Origin: Darksidea phi | Taxonomy: Eukaryota > Ascomycota > Dothideomycetes > Pleosporales > Lentitheciaceae | Direction: 5' to 3' | Length of the DNA stretch: 64,000 nucleotides | Assembly (NCBI GenBank): GCA_030770425.1 | Contig: JASJFT010000010.1 | Location: forward strand, 423,669-487,668 | Part shown: positions 27,218 through 36,730 of the stretch, in pieces | Numbering within the stretch: position 1 is the stretch's first letter | Layout of the letters: every line of letters begins with the position of its first letter | Made by a program: the position numbers and the translations under genes | The notes under the pieces: model-generated | Seen by the model: only the letters and a program-made list of their open reading frames with translations | What the model was told of the DNA's origin: nothing | The model's database searches: none

Positions 27218-28734
27218 ATGTTATCAAGGACAATCAGGAGGAGCATTGCGTCGCCGCTGAGGCGCAATGTCTTTGTGCCCGCTGCACGACCTTCCTTCCG
27301 GTCCGTCACCACGGATGCGGCGTCATCGCACGCGGACAAGGAAGCAGTGCCAGAGGTGAGGACACACGTTTCTAATGCAATTGGTACGGGAGATGCCCGA
27401 ACAGATGATTGACCTGTTGCAGGACGATGAGAAGCCGTTCGAAGTCCGCCTCTCTGACGAGAGCTTCGAGACGTATGAGCTCGACCCGCCGCAGTACACG
27501 CTCGACACCACCAAGGCCGAGCTGAAGCGGATGTACTACGATATGGTCGCTGTACGGTACGAATGCCGAGCCCAAGCATACCTAGAAATGATCGCAGATC
27601 AGAATCTGATATAGCATTGCAGACGTATGGAGATGGCCGCCGACAGACTCTACAAAGAGAAGAAGATCCGAGGTTTCTGTCACTTGTCTACGGGACAGGA
27701 GGCTGTTGCTGTCGGTATCGAGCACGGTATTGAGAGGACCGACCACCTTATCACTGCCTACCGCTGCCACGGCTACGCTATGATGCGCGGAGGAACCGTC
27801 AAGTCCATTATTGGTGAATTGCTCGGTCGGAGGGGAGGTATCGCCTACGGAAAGGGCGGATCCATGCATATGTTCGCACCCGGTTTCTACGGTGGTAACG
27901 GTATCGTTGGCGCTCAGGTCCCTGTCGGTGCTGGTATCGCCTTTGCAAACCAGTACGAGGGTAAGAAGAATGTTACCCTCGCGCTCTACGGAGACGGTGC
28001 CTCCAACCAGGGACAAGTATTTGAGGCTTTCAACATGGCTAAGCTGTGGAACCTACCCGTCATCTTTGCCTGCGAGAGTACGTCGTTTGCAAACTTATGG
28101 TCTATATGTCGTATACTAATGGGAGATAGACAACAAATACGGAATGGGTACCTCCGCAAACCGCTCCTCCGCTCTCACTGACTACTACAAACGTGGCCAA
28201 TACATCCCCGGTCTGAAGATCAACGGCATGGACGTCCTCGCCGTCAAGGCTGCCACACAGTTCGGCAAGCAATGGTGTGCTGAAGGAAAGGGCCCGCTCG
28301 TCTACGAGTTCGTCACCTACCGGTATGGAGGTCATTCCATGTCTGATCCCGGAACCACCTACCGAGTAAGCTTCACATCATAATGACTATAACTCGCTTT
28401 AGCTAATCCAATAAATTAGACCCGTGAGGAGATCCAGCGCATGCGTAGCACCAACGACCCTATCGCCGGACTTAAGCAAAAGCTCCTCGACTGGGGCGTC
28501 ACCTCCGAGGAAGAACTCAAGACCATCGACAAGGAGGCCCGCACAAAGGTCGATGCTGAGGTCGCTGAGGCCGAGAACATGGAACCTCCAGAACCCTCCG
28601 GCAAGGTGCTGTACGAGGACATCTACGTGCGGGGATCTGAGCCGGAGTTTCTGAGGGGACGTATTCCGGAAGAGAACTTCTACTACACAGAGGCGGATAT
28701 TTCGGGTGAGCAGAAGCCCGTTGCGAGGACGTAG
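27218..28734 (+). CDS. PDA1: Pyruvate dehydrogenase E1 component, alpha subunit
   Basis: Five exons (27218-27355, 27423-27556, 27623-28077, 28130-28365, 28420-28734) with GT-AG introns of 52-67 nt join to 425 residues. An N-terminal presequence ([17 protein letters not shown]) directs it to mitochondria. Core motifs are [38 protein letters not shown], and the thiamine diphosphate motif [18 protein letters not shown] joined across an intron to [29 protein letters not shown] carries the Ser region phosphorylated by PDH kinase in the family. With E1 beta it decarboxylates pyruvate in the PDH complex. All joins restore conserved sequence, so the model is solid. Confidence 0.96.
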
Positions 28735-29400
28735 AAAAGTGCGACCGTAGAGATTTATGGGGCTGCTAGTGGTGCGGAAGGGGTAGAAGGTGCGGTGTCA
28801 GCGGCTCCATGGAAGAGATTGTAATATTAAACATATCCTGTGCCGGCTTTCTTGCATGTCTGAGTTAGGGAGCGTGGTTATTATACTTGGTTCTCTGGAC
28901 GTATTACCACATCTGCTTTTTGGGTGACGGAATAGATTAAGTACTTTGTGCAGTATGTTTGTATTCTCCTGAAGATCTACCCTAACCCTCGAAGTTCTTT
29001 CATCTGCGTTATATATATATATGTCCCTTGCAGCTTTCACATTCAATTATGGGACTCATCTAGTAAATTTTCGCCTCTTCGTGTGGCTTAAACAGTCGCA
29101 AAAGATTCTCACCTTCAGACAACTCCATCACGCACACAATATCACCGAAAGCGCTTCCTTCCTCTGACCCATGTCCGTCCAGCATTCACCTACATTCAAA
29201 TCACAAATGCGAAAATGGCCTCAATCCCCAATCTACTCTTGGTCCAGTTCACTAAACAGACACGGCGACTAAAACTTCGTTTTCACCTTTGAAAAAACTT
29301 TTTGCATGTCTTGATACCTTTCCCATAAAAGGCCTTGATGGCCACGATGTGCAGAAATCACAACCTCTATTCTTAACGTCAATTGAGATTCACAATTACC
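28735..29400. other. Intergenic, no gene seen
   Basis: 666 bp of PDA1 3' flank and upstream region of the next frame. A short TA-repeat lies near 29,010-29,022. No coding signal is recognised. Confidence 0.45.
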
Positions 29401-30504
29401 ATGGTCTCTATGAAAAACCCATTTGCTAGCCTGGACGAGGGCTTACTCCCACCTGTTTCGCCGGAAGGTAGCGAGGCGCAGGTGATCGCCATCTCGGAGA
29501 CCGGAAAGAACCGCAAGACGAAAGACCGGAAAAGTCGGGCTGAGAACCTTAATCTCGGAGTTCTGACGCCCCCAATAATTGCCAGCGAGGAATAAGATGA
29601 TGGCTCTTGGGAGGTTATTGACCGCACCAAGAGGAAGAGGAACGGGGGTCATGGACAGGGGAACGGGGAGGCTATCGCAACCGAGCAGACCACGAGTAGC
29701 TTACGGCCGGCCTCCGCGGGCTCAGTATCATCGGCGACGCCTCCCTCTTTGCCTACGGGCACCGCTATCACTTCGGATCCTGAGCTAGAAGACATGCCAG
29801 CTCAGGTGAAGGGGATTGATAGTGCTATCGAGCAAGACGACTCAAATCGGTCGCTACAGGAGTCGGGGACCTGGAAAAAGAAGAGAGCGAATAAGCACAA
29901 AAATCGCAGGAAGGGTGTTCAGACACTAAAGGTGGCTGGCGGTGGCGCGTCTGGTTTTAAGCAGGCGCCCATGCCAGCGTCATTGGTCGATGGTAAGAAG
30001 TCGACGTCGGGATCGGAGGAAGAGGGAAAAGCCATCATTGACACCATTCCTAGCGAAACTAGGAACGCCACCAGCGTAGTAGTGCTAACGCACAGTAACG
30101 GATTCGATACTAGCGATAGTGAAAAGTCAGAGTCATCGGAAGAGGCCATCCCTACGCCTCAGCTACAGCTAGACGAGCCACTCGTCCCTAAAAAACAGAA
30201 GGCAAACAAGCACAAGAACCGCAAGAAAGACGGGAACCTGCCAGAGGTCATTGCCATCACGTCGAATAGTGACGAGCTTGATGCCAACGATAACGGGCAG
30301 TCGGACTTAGCGGGTGCTGCTGTCTCAACTCCCAGGAAGAACCGCGGTGAGAAGGGTGATGAGTCGATGGAGGCGTCTATTGCTATGACTAGAGATGGCA
30401 ATAAAAGTCAAAGTTTCAGCTGCGAGCGATTAGACATGCTGGCCATCTCGGGTGCTTGCATTGTTGTGGCTATTGGGTATGGGCGGTGTACTGAGGGCGT
30501 CTAG
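29401..30504 (+). pseudogene. Uncharacterised Lys-rich repeat ORF interrupted by one in-frame TAA
   Basis: One frame runs from ATG 29401 to the stop at 30504, about 367 codons, broken only by TAA at 29593-29595. On both sides the sequence has the same character, and SEE|stop|DDGSWEVID suggests a Glu codon became TAA. Lys/Arg-rich blocks recur: KKKRANKHKNRRKG near 29875-29915, KKQKANKHKNRKKDG near 30190-30235, and a weaker RTKRKRNGG near 29620. They are separated by Ser/Glu/Asp-rich disordered sequence. The C-terminus has a short hydrophobic run (LAISGACIVVAIGYG). No known domain is recognised; the basic blocks could be nucleolar or RNA-binding signals, but that is a guess. A spliced model bypassing the stop or readthrough cannot be excluded. 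Confidence 0.45.
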
Positions 30505-31224
30505 GCTGTTGTATATGGGTTTCGGAAATGAGAGGTGATATCTCCTAGCTTTCTTGTAAGAGATCAGCCTATAGTACAACTTTTTGCGTGGAGGCTACTC
30601 TTGCGAAGAAATGAAGTAGGAGCTCGGCGGTGCGATTACTCTTTCCCGGTCAGTCGGTGGGACAAAATGCAGTAGGTCGTGCACCTACCCGCCATATTTA
30701 CGGCATTAACATCATGTAGCGAACTCAGCTCTACAAATTCGCCTGTGGTCAGATGCTATGGTCCAATTTCCAGCTTCTCGTAAGCGCTCCAGCGTTCTTC
30801 AAGAACAGTCCAAAAATTGGAGCTCGATGGCGTGGAGATCGACGGCGAGGCTACCGCCGTTGATGGTGCTATTGAGGACTTTTCAAGGGTTTAACAAACT
30901 CCGTGTAAAGCTCGTGACAAGGCATCTGTTGCATTTAGGAAGCATTCTTCCCAACGCCATTTGCTGGACGTATCAACCGTGCCGCGTCCACGCTGCGAAA
31001 ATCCCACATCGTCTTCCCAACTGAGTACCACGATCCTTCATATCCCGAGATAGGTGTAACCAAATTCGACACCTTGTTATATTTGTCTTCTTCCTCGACA
31101 TCCCTATTTCCATCGCCTACCCTGACCATCATTCCGGTTAGTTCACTGAGTTCCAGCACCAACCTCGCACGTTTGATCACGTGCCTCCGCGCGTGATTCG
31201 TGCGTACGAATTGCCTCCTTGGCA
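30505..31224. other. Intergenic, possible coding relic
   Basis: No intact gene. On the + strand around 30945-31190 a frame reads protein-like (FFPTPFAGRINRAA, then HIVFPTEYHDPSYPEIG) but has no start, no recognised domain, and ends at the RIP-mutated island. It may be a truncated gene end. A CACGTG-like palindrome (GATCACGTGCC) lies near 31176-31186. Confidence 0.3.
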
Positions 31225-31494
31225 ATAATTATACTAAATATCTCTCTTACGACTACTTCTACTTTCTAGATTTTAGAAAGAGGAAGGATACTAGACGCTA
31301 TAGTAATAATAGTAGTAGCTATCGCTATATTAGTACCTAATAGTCTACTCTTCTAACTCTTCCTCTCTACTAACTTCCTCGTATAAGGAATAGATAGAGT
31401 ATTTCTAATAATAACTAAATAGTATAATCTAATATAAATCTTAACTTTATTTTGTACGTAACGTTTATAAAAATTTAATTTTTAGGTATAGCAG
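31225..31494. repeat. Small RIP-mutated repeat island
   Basis: Composition switches abruptly to A+T-rich sequence with TA abundant, CG kept, and CA/TG almost absent, the pattern left by repeat-induced point mutation. Too decayed to name the element. Confidence 0.6.
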
Positions 31495-31737
31495 GACTTT
31501 TGTCACTTCACCTGCTAAAAGTCCGCCGTAGATTCCACACCCCACGCCGACTGTTCACCACAGCCACTGCATTTCTCACGCGCGATATCACAGTACCTAA
31601 ACGGAAAGCGCAATGCTCGCTCAGCTATTGCAACGAGGCCCTCAATCGCACACATTCTCCTCAATCTTGCTTCCACTTGTAAAAGCCCGCGTCTCAAATA
31701 TGCGGCATTTTCATACCTACTTCACTGGACTTTCAGT

Positions 31738-32799
31738 ATGTCTTGGAGAGTGTTTTTGAAGACTTCTCAGCTAACTACCCTAATGCAGCGATCACGGTAT
31801 GATCAGTTCGTCCTATTCGGAGCCTCCATCATGGAGCAGGCCAGTACACAAGAACGTGGTTTTGCGTTGGCGCCAGCTCTACAACAAGGTCAGCTCACAG
31901 AGAACAATGCCTCAGGCCGATCTACTGTTGCATATAGTTCTGACTTGGTTACAGCGTATATCAGGCGTCTGGACGTTGTCAATCGGGGGTTCAGGGAGCT
32001 GCATGACAGCACTGTACAGGTAATAGAGCTGACCAGACAACAGCGGATACAACACGGCTCAGGCCTTAAAGGTCTTGCCCAGCATCATTTCTGACGCTGA
32101 GCAGGCTAGAATTCGTTTCATAGTATGGTCACGTTCTCAAAGTGGCATAACATTGCTAATGAGAGTAGGCCATTCTTTTCGGTTCTAATGACGCTTGCTT
32201 TCGAGAGACTCAAAATGGGCAGCATGTGCCGTTGAATCAGTACAAAAGTAACCTCGTTGAACTCATCAATCATCCGGCAATCAAGGCTCACGAGCCTCGA
32301 GTGTTGTTGGTGACTCCACCACCGATTGAAGAGAGACGGTTGGAACATCGCGTCAAAAGTCAGGGATACTCCAAGCTAAATCGCTCTAACGAAGTTACAA
32401 AGCAATATGCAGATGCCTCGCGAAGTGGCAAGGGGTATGAACGTGGCATGTGTTGACCTCTGGGCTGCCTTTATGTCCAGGGCAGGATGGAGACCCGGCG
32501 ACTCACTTTACGGTTCTCTGAACTTGCCAGAAAATGATGCGATTAGACGCCTGATACATGATGGTGAGCACTGTTTCTTTTGCGTTGAAAGGCTTAACTG
32601 ATATGTGGGGTAGGACTGCACTTCACTCCTGAGGCCTACCAGATATTCTACGACGAGATCATGAAAGTCATCGGACAAACCTGGCCCGACCAAGTGCCAG
32701 AGCGACTTCCATATGTCATTCCCGCTTGGGACCACACAGAAACGTGGGCGAAAGAAGGCCTCAAGGTGGGGAAGGACAATGTCGTACGTCACAACTAGC
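31738..32799 (+). pseudogene. SGNH/GDSL esterase relic, IAH1-like (isoamyl acetate-hydrolysing type)
   Basis: Pieces of a fungal SGNH hydrolase appear in order: block I RYDQFVLFGASIMEQ (usual GDSI; Asp is Ala here, Ser kept), FALAPALQQ joined over an intron to AYIRRLDVVNRGF, then GYNTAQALKVLP, block III FGSNDA after a 46-nt GTATGG...TAG intron, VPLNQYKSNLVEL, VACVDLWAAFM, and DGLHFTPEAY with the catalytic Asp and His. Two lesions are visible. After VNRGF the expected donor GT reads GG (near 32006), although branch and acceptor of a ~49-nt intron remain. Near 32418 two bases appear missing between YADAS and EVARGM. The 3' exon reads through intact to the stop at 32799. It is most likely a recently dead gene; IAH1 homologues hydrolyse acetate esters. 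Confidence 0.75.
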
Positions 32800-32882
32800 C
32801 AAGCTATAGCATGTTGCTTTGCTATCTTCGGTAGTCAATGCGCCAAGATGATATTAATCTTCTACCAAGTCCATCAGCACAT

Positions 32883-33248
32883 TTAATAGGAGCACATAGA
32901 TATGCTATTCATCCTGTCTCTGATTTCCTGCCTCAGCTCATCAATCTTGGAACGGCACACGCTCGGAAATCGGCCAGTCTCTACCAGAGGGTTCCAGAGA
33001 GCATCCCCTTTTATTCCATCACTCTGGGTACCGCGATCCTTGCTTCTCAATTCCTGTGCTATTTCGCCACCACTATGAATAATGTTTGCAACCCAGCAGA
33101 AGTCGCTAGGCAGGAAGCCGCGCGATGTCATAGGCAGCGTGCCCACATGAAGTGCATTCTTCACCGCGATAACCTCAGTTGCAACTCCAATAGCATTTAA
33201 AGTATGCTTGAACAGCCGGGCATCATTTAGATCGAGCTTTACCACCAT
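32883..33248 (-). CDS. Small hypothetical ORF abutting a RIP island
   Basis: A 121-codon frame starts MVVKLDLNDARLFKHTL at 33248, one base from the sharp boundary to the A+T-rich island, and ends MNSISMCSY. The segments ATEVIAVKNALHVG and SKIDELRQEIRDRM read like real coding sequence with a helical C-terminus, but I recognise no family. It may be the surviving 5' part or a fragment of a larger gene cut by the repeat. No splice sites extend it convincingly. Confidence 0.3.
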   Translation of the reverse strand: MVVKLDLNDARLFKHTLNAIGVATEVIAVKNALHVGTLPMTSRGFLPSDFCWVANIIHSGGEIAQELRSKDRGTQSDGIKGDALWNPLVETGRFPSVCRSKIDELRQEIRDRMNSISMCSY

Positions 33249-33690
33249 TTTTATAATATAAGTTAAAAGTTTTTATAAAGTCTTCTCTTTAAGATACTAT
33301 TTTTTATAAGTTTCTTAATAGACTTTAAGTAGCTTATTCTACTTTATTTACTCGGTAGTAGTAGGAAGGTACGAAAGCATCGTAGTATTTACTTAAATAT
33401 CCCTTACTATAGGATATCCTAGTCTTTCTAAAAACGTTAGTAGTTTTAACTCGTCTATATTAGGATTATAGTACTCCTAAATACTATATTATATAGCCTT
33501 TTCTTCTATAATAAATACCTAGTAAGCTAGTCTTGTAATATACTAAAAACTTTAATAGTTTTCGCTAGTTTTATAGTAGTTACGGTAATTTCGGCCATCG
33601 TATATAGGCGGTATAACCGGTCCTGTGGTAAATATAAACGACTGTATAAGTAGTTGAAAGAACTTAGTAAGTTAGCCTTATAAATAAAAG
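33249..33690. repeat. RIP-mutated repeat island
   Basis: A+T-rich, TA-rich sequence with only isolated CA/TG dinucleotides, bounded sharply on both sides. No element type can be read. It gives way near 33690 to normal sequence upstream of the GNAT gene's 3' end. Confidence 0.6.
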
Positions 33691-33944
33691 ATATTCCGGG
33701 CTCGTAACTCTCGGGTGTAGGAGGAGAAAGCGGAATAAGAACTGGGTTGATTGCGGGAGGCTACGGGAGAATAAGCTATATATATATTATATAACCCAAC
33801 ACGAGCTAACGTCAAAGCGCAAATTAAGCTCTGACCATAACCGGTAACAGCCGCCAACAAAACTGGAGCTCTCTCACGACCGCTATCTTTTGCTTCGCAT
33901 TGCGGCTTCCGCCATCGGCAGCTCGCATTAATAGACATGTTCTT

Positions 33945-34685
33945 CTAACGAGGGTCATACACCATGGCCGACATGTCTAAACGCTGCTCATCATTCTCCA
34001 TTTTCACGACCAGTGTCCCGACATGGACAAAACCAAGCCTGGTATAGATACCTTCAGCTTGAGGGCTACTCATGAGAGTAATTATCCGATTAGACCTGCG
34101 AGCCATCTCAACTCCAGATTGGCACATTCTAGTACCGATGCCCTGTCGCTGATAGCGTGGAAGTGTGGCCAAAATTCCCAAGCCCATCTGTTGATTCCCA
34201 AATTCGTTATCAAAGTGCGCCTGCTCAAAAGCCGCAAGCGCCGTAGAAAACGCTTCACAGCGTTGCCTGTCCGCATGTCGGAACTCGCACCTGCGAAACG
34301 CTTTCTCGATATCTATTTCAATCAGAATGCAATCCAATGTCGCATTTGAACGAGCCGGAACGTTACCAATTCCTTTCAAATCTGCTGCTGGTGTCGAATG
34401 CACTTCCGGTCCTTCCCATACGGCAACTCCGACTATTTCTTCCTCTCCTTGCTCGCGATCTGCGCTGACTTTTTTGATCAACCTCACAAAGTATGTGTCA
34501 CCGTCATTCTGAAGAAGTATCTTCTTGCAGTGGTTCCAGGTTGCTACCCATGCGTCCTCCTGAAACTCTCGCCAGCGTGGAAATCGGTAGATCCATTGAG
34601 GATCTTGCTGAAATGCTTGAAAGACGACCCATGTCATTTCGTCAGTGTCCTTGAGAGTTGCGTCACGTTCTTCGAATTCCTGCAT
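33945..34685 (-). CDS. GNAT-family N-acetyltransferase
   Basis: The start at 34685 (MQEFEERDATLKD) gives 246 residues without introns. A frame extending to 34802 exists, but it runs through a 25-bp tandem duplication and reads like untranslated sequence. The acetyl-CoA-binding motif A is clear: GLGILATLPRYQRQGIGTRM (the R/Q-x-x-G-x-G/A loop), followed by the motif B region ITLMSSPQAEGIYTRLGFVHVG. The substrate is unknown; fungal members of this type acetylate small molecules or peptides. The gene looks intact although its neighbours are damaged. Confidence 0.8.
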   Translation of the reverse strand: MQEFEERDATLKDTDEMTWVVFQAFQQDPQWIYRFPRWREFQEDAWVATWNHCKKILLQNDGDTYFVRLIKKVSADREQGEEEIVGVAVWEGPEVHSTPAADLKGIGNVPARSNATLDCILIEIDIEKAFRRCEFRHADRQRCEAFSTALAAFEQAHFDNEFGNQQMGLGILATLPRYQRQGIGTRMCQSGVEMARRSNRIITLMSSPQAEGIYTRLGFVHVGTLVVKMENDEQRLDMSAMVYDPR

Positions 34686-34711
34686 TGCGAATGGACGGGA
34701 TGAAGGGTCGT

Positions 34712-34761
34712 GGGGCGGCTGTGCTGTGAGAACGGTGGGGCGGCTGTGCTGTGAGAACGGT
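34712..34761. repeat. Tandem duplication, 2 x 25 bp
   Basis: Two identical head-to-tail copies occupy 34712-34736 and 34737-34761 (unit begins GGGGCGGCTGTGC). The period is not a multiple of three, supporting the view that it lies in the 5' UTR or promoter of the GNAT gene. Confidence 0.85.
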
Positions 34762-34972
34762 GGGTCATGCTTGCCCAAATTAAGTTGGGGAATTCCGATC
34801 AATAGCTGCTACCTATTGTCTATTTATGGGCCGCCTTTAGGGTGCACTTTATTGCTTTCAATTCCATGTAAGCAAAACGGGAATGGCATTACAACAATGG
34901 TTCAACGCTAGAGGGAACGTAATTGAAAGCTTCAAATTCACTTTTCGCCTTTGTCTGACCGTTCGCAATTAT

Positions 34973-35931
34973 CTACCACGACTGATCCTCCCCATCCCAT
35001 CGAATGAACTTGCCTGTCTGCGCCATTGTTAAGTTCTCGATGATCTCTGTCATCCCGGCTATACACTTGTCCATGTCATTCCTGGAGCGAAAGCCAGTCA
35101 ACCGAGTCGCAACATATCCTGGATTGAGGGCTATGACAGCGACGTTTTTGTTTTCTTCCTTTAACTGCATCGAAAGGGTGACCGTGAGAGCGTTCACTGC
35201 AGCTTTTGCCATGGAATAGGCGACAAAACCGCCTTCGGTTACTATTAGCTGGTTAATAGCTGTAACTGTAAAGGATGTTGGGTCAACCTACGCGACATAG
35301 AACCAAGGATAGAGGTTATGTTCACGATAGCTCCATCTCCGGATGCAATCACGTTCGGCGCGAAATATTTGGATGTAAGGAATGGTCCCTAGAATGCTTC
35401 AGTACCAGTCGTGGTTAATGTTGGGTAGACGCACGACAGCCATGACTTTCAACTTAGTCTCTACTATTTCCTTTGTATGCTTGAAGAAGTCTTCGACCTC
35501 AGGCGGGACACCTATGCGCTGTTAAGGACCGGGAAAGAGGCGAGAATAGACTGGGGTATACCTGCCCGCACAATTCACCAAAACATTAATTGGTCGTGAG
35601 CCAAGTTTCTTCGCCGCTGCAGCAATAGTTTCCTCATCGCAATAATCAAGCTCAAATATCTCTGCACCAGTGGCTTCGAGCTAAGATTTTAATTAAATTG
35701 GGATGTCTCCTGGAAAGCGAAGATAAGAGTAGAGCACCTCCTTGACAGATTCGTCGCCAGCGGCGACTGTCTGTGGTCTCGTGGTACCGAACAGATTCCA
35801 CCCGCGCTTAGAAAACGACTTGATGAGGTTCAAGCCGATCCCGCGGTTCGCTCCTAGTTTCGCATGAGACTTTCGGCGGCTTAGTGACTGCAGATTGCCC
35901 CACCTATAACGAGGATGGACTTCGAGGTCAT
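34973..35931 (-). CDS. Short-chain dehydrogenase/reductase, possibly damaged
   Basis: The ATG at 35931 begins MTSKSILVIG, spliced to ANRGIGLNLI to make the Rossmann motif GANRGIG. Further exons give LFELD-like core (IFELDYCDEET), VNCAG (NNAG motif), FFKHTKEIVETKLKVMAV joined to GPFLTSKYF, then VNITSILGSMS with the catalytic Ser region, YSMAK with catalytic Tyr and Lys, and LNPGYVATRL. The order and spacing are those of a classical NAD(P)-dependent SDR of about 245 residues with five introns. One junction is a problem: after NCAG the donor AG|GTATAC (near 35565) has no acceptor near 35510-35525 that joins to GVPPEVEDFF in frame, suggesting a 2-nt indel or an unusual splice. Substrate unknown. 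Confidence 0.7.
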
Positions 35932-36140
35932 CTTGAAGACTTGTGATGGAAAGAGTAGACGCGAACGCAGCGGCATTGCCTGGTTCCTGTGAAGAGCCTT
36001 CTCGCGTGCGTGTTGAACTTGGTGAATTGGTGGGCTGATTCCGAAGTTGGCCCTTGCAAGCGATGGAACCGACGTCACGCCATGTTTGCCTTCTTGCGCA
36101 ACAGACGTTCCAGCCCCCACCCGTCTAGTAATTAATGTTG

Positions 36141-36295
36141 GCAACCGTAGCGTTGGGATGGTCCTTCACCTGCAGAAGCACATAATCGCCGGAGATGGAA
36201 GGTGGGGCTCGTTGACACGTCTGCAACCGCAGCGTTGGGATGGTCCTTCACCTGCAGAAGCACATAATCGCCGGAGATGGAAGGTGGGGCTCGTT
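36141..36295. repeat. Direct repeat, 2 x 73 bp with 9-bp spacer
   Basis: Copies at 36141-36213 and 36223-36295 (beginning GCAACCG, ending GGGGCTCGTT) differ at one base near the start (T/C). They sit between the SDR and the CorA-like gene, beside a homopolymer-rich tract. Confidence 0.9.
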
Positions 36296-36316
36296 TATGC
36301 CCTATGGAACTGCGGA

Positions 36317-36402
36317 GCTGTTTAAAAAAAATTATATTTTTATTCGGTTTTTTTTATGTATTTTTTTGTATTTGGGGGGTTTTTTTTTATTTTTTTCAAA
36401 TC
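36317..36402. repeat. Homopolymer-rich A/T/G tract
   Basis: Runs of 7-10 A or T and one run of G follow each other over about 85 bp. This looks like slippage-generated low-complexity DNA or a degenerate poly(A) tail of an inserted retrocopy; the 73-bp repeats lie immediately before it. Confidence 0.6.
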
Positions 36403-36730
36403 CACCCTCACCGTAATACCTTGGTTCGCTCGAGGCAAGACCGTTCTACCGAACACATGTAACGATGTCCAACTCGAGAATGTTTCCGCCTCGCGATTTT
36501 TCTGCCTTGTGGCCTTTCAGCCCGTGTTTCGTAAATGGGTGCCCGATGGCGAGAGGAGACACGCCGGGCTGTGGATGTGGGCCCTCCAACGATGCTGTTT
36601 ACACCCAAAAACAATCCTAAACCAATACGTAGAGGCGACGAAGCACTTCCGGCACATTCGTCTCGACAAGATCTGCTCCTAGGCCTCGTCTGTTTGTAGA
36701 CCTAGGTGGTTTCGTCCACGACTCTTCCAC

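Noticed and set aside
30935..31225. A 96-codon minus-strand frame next to the RIP island
   Set aside because: It opposes a more protein-like but also unrecognised + strand frame; neither is supported enough to call a gene.
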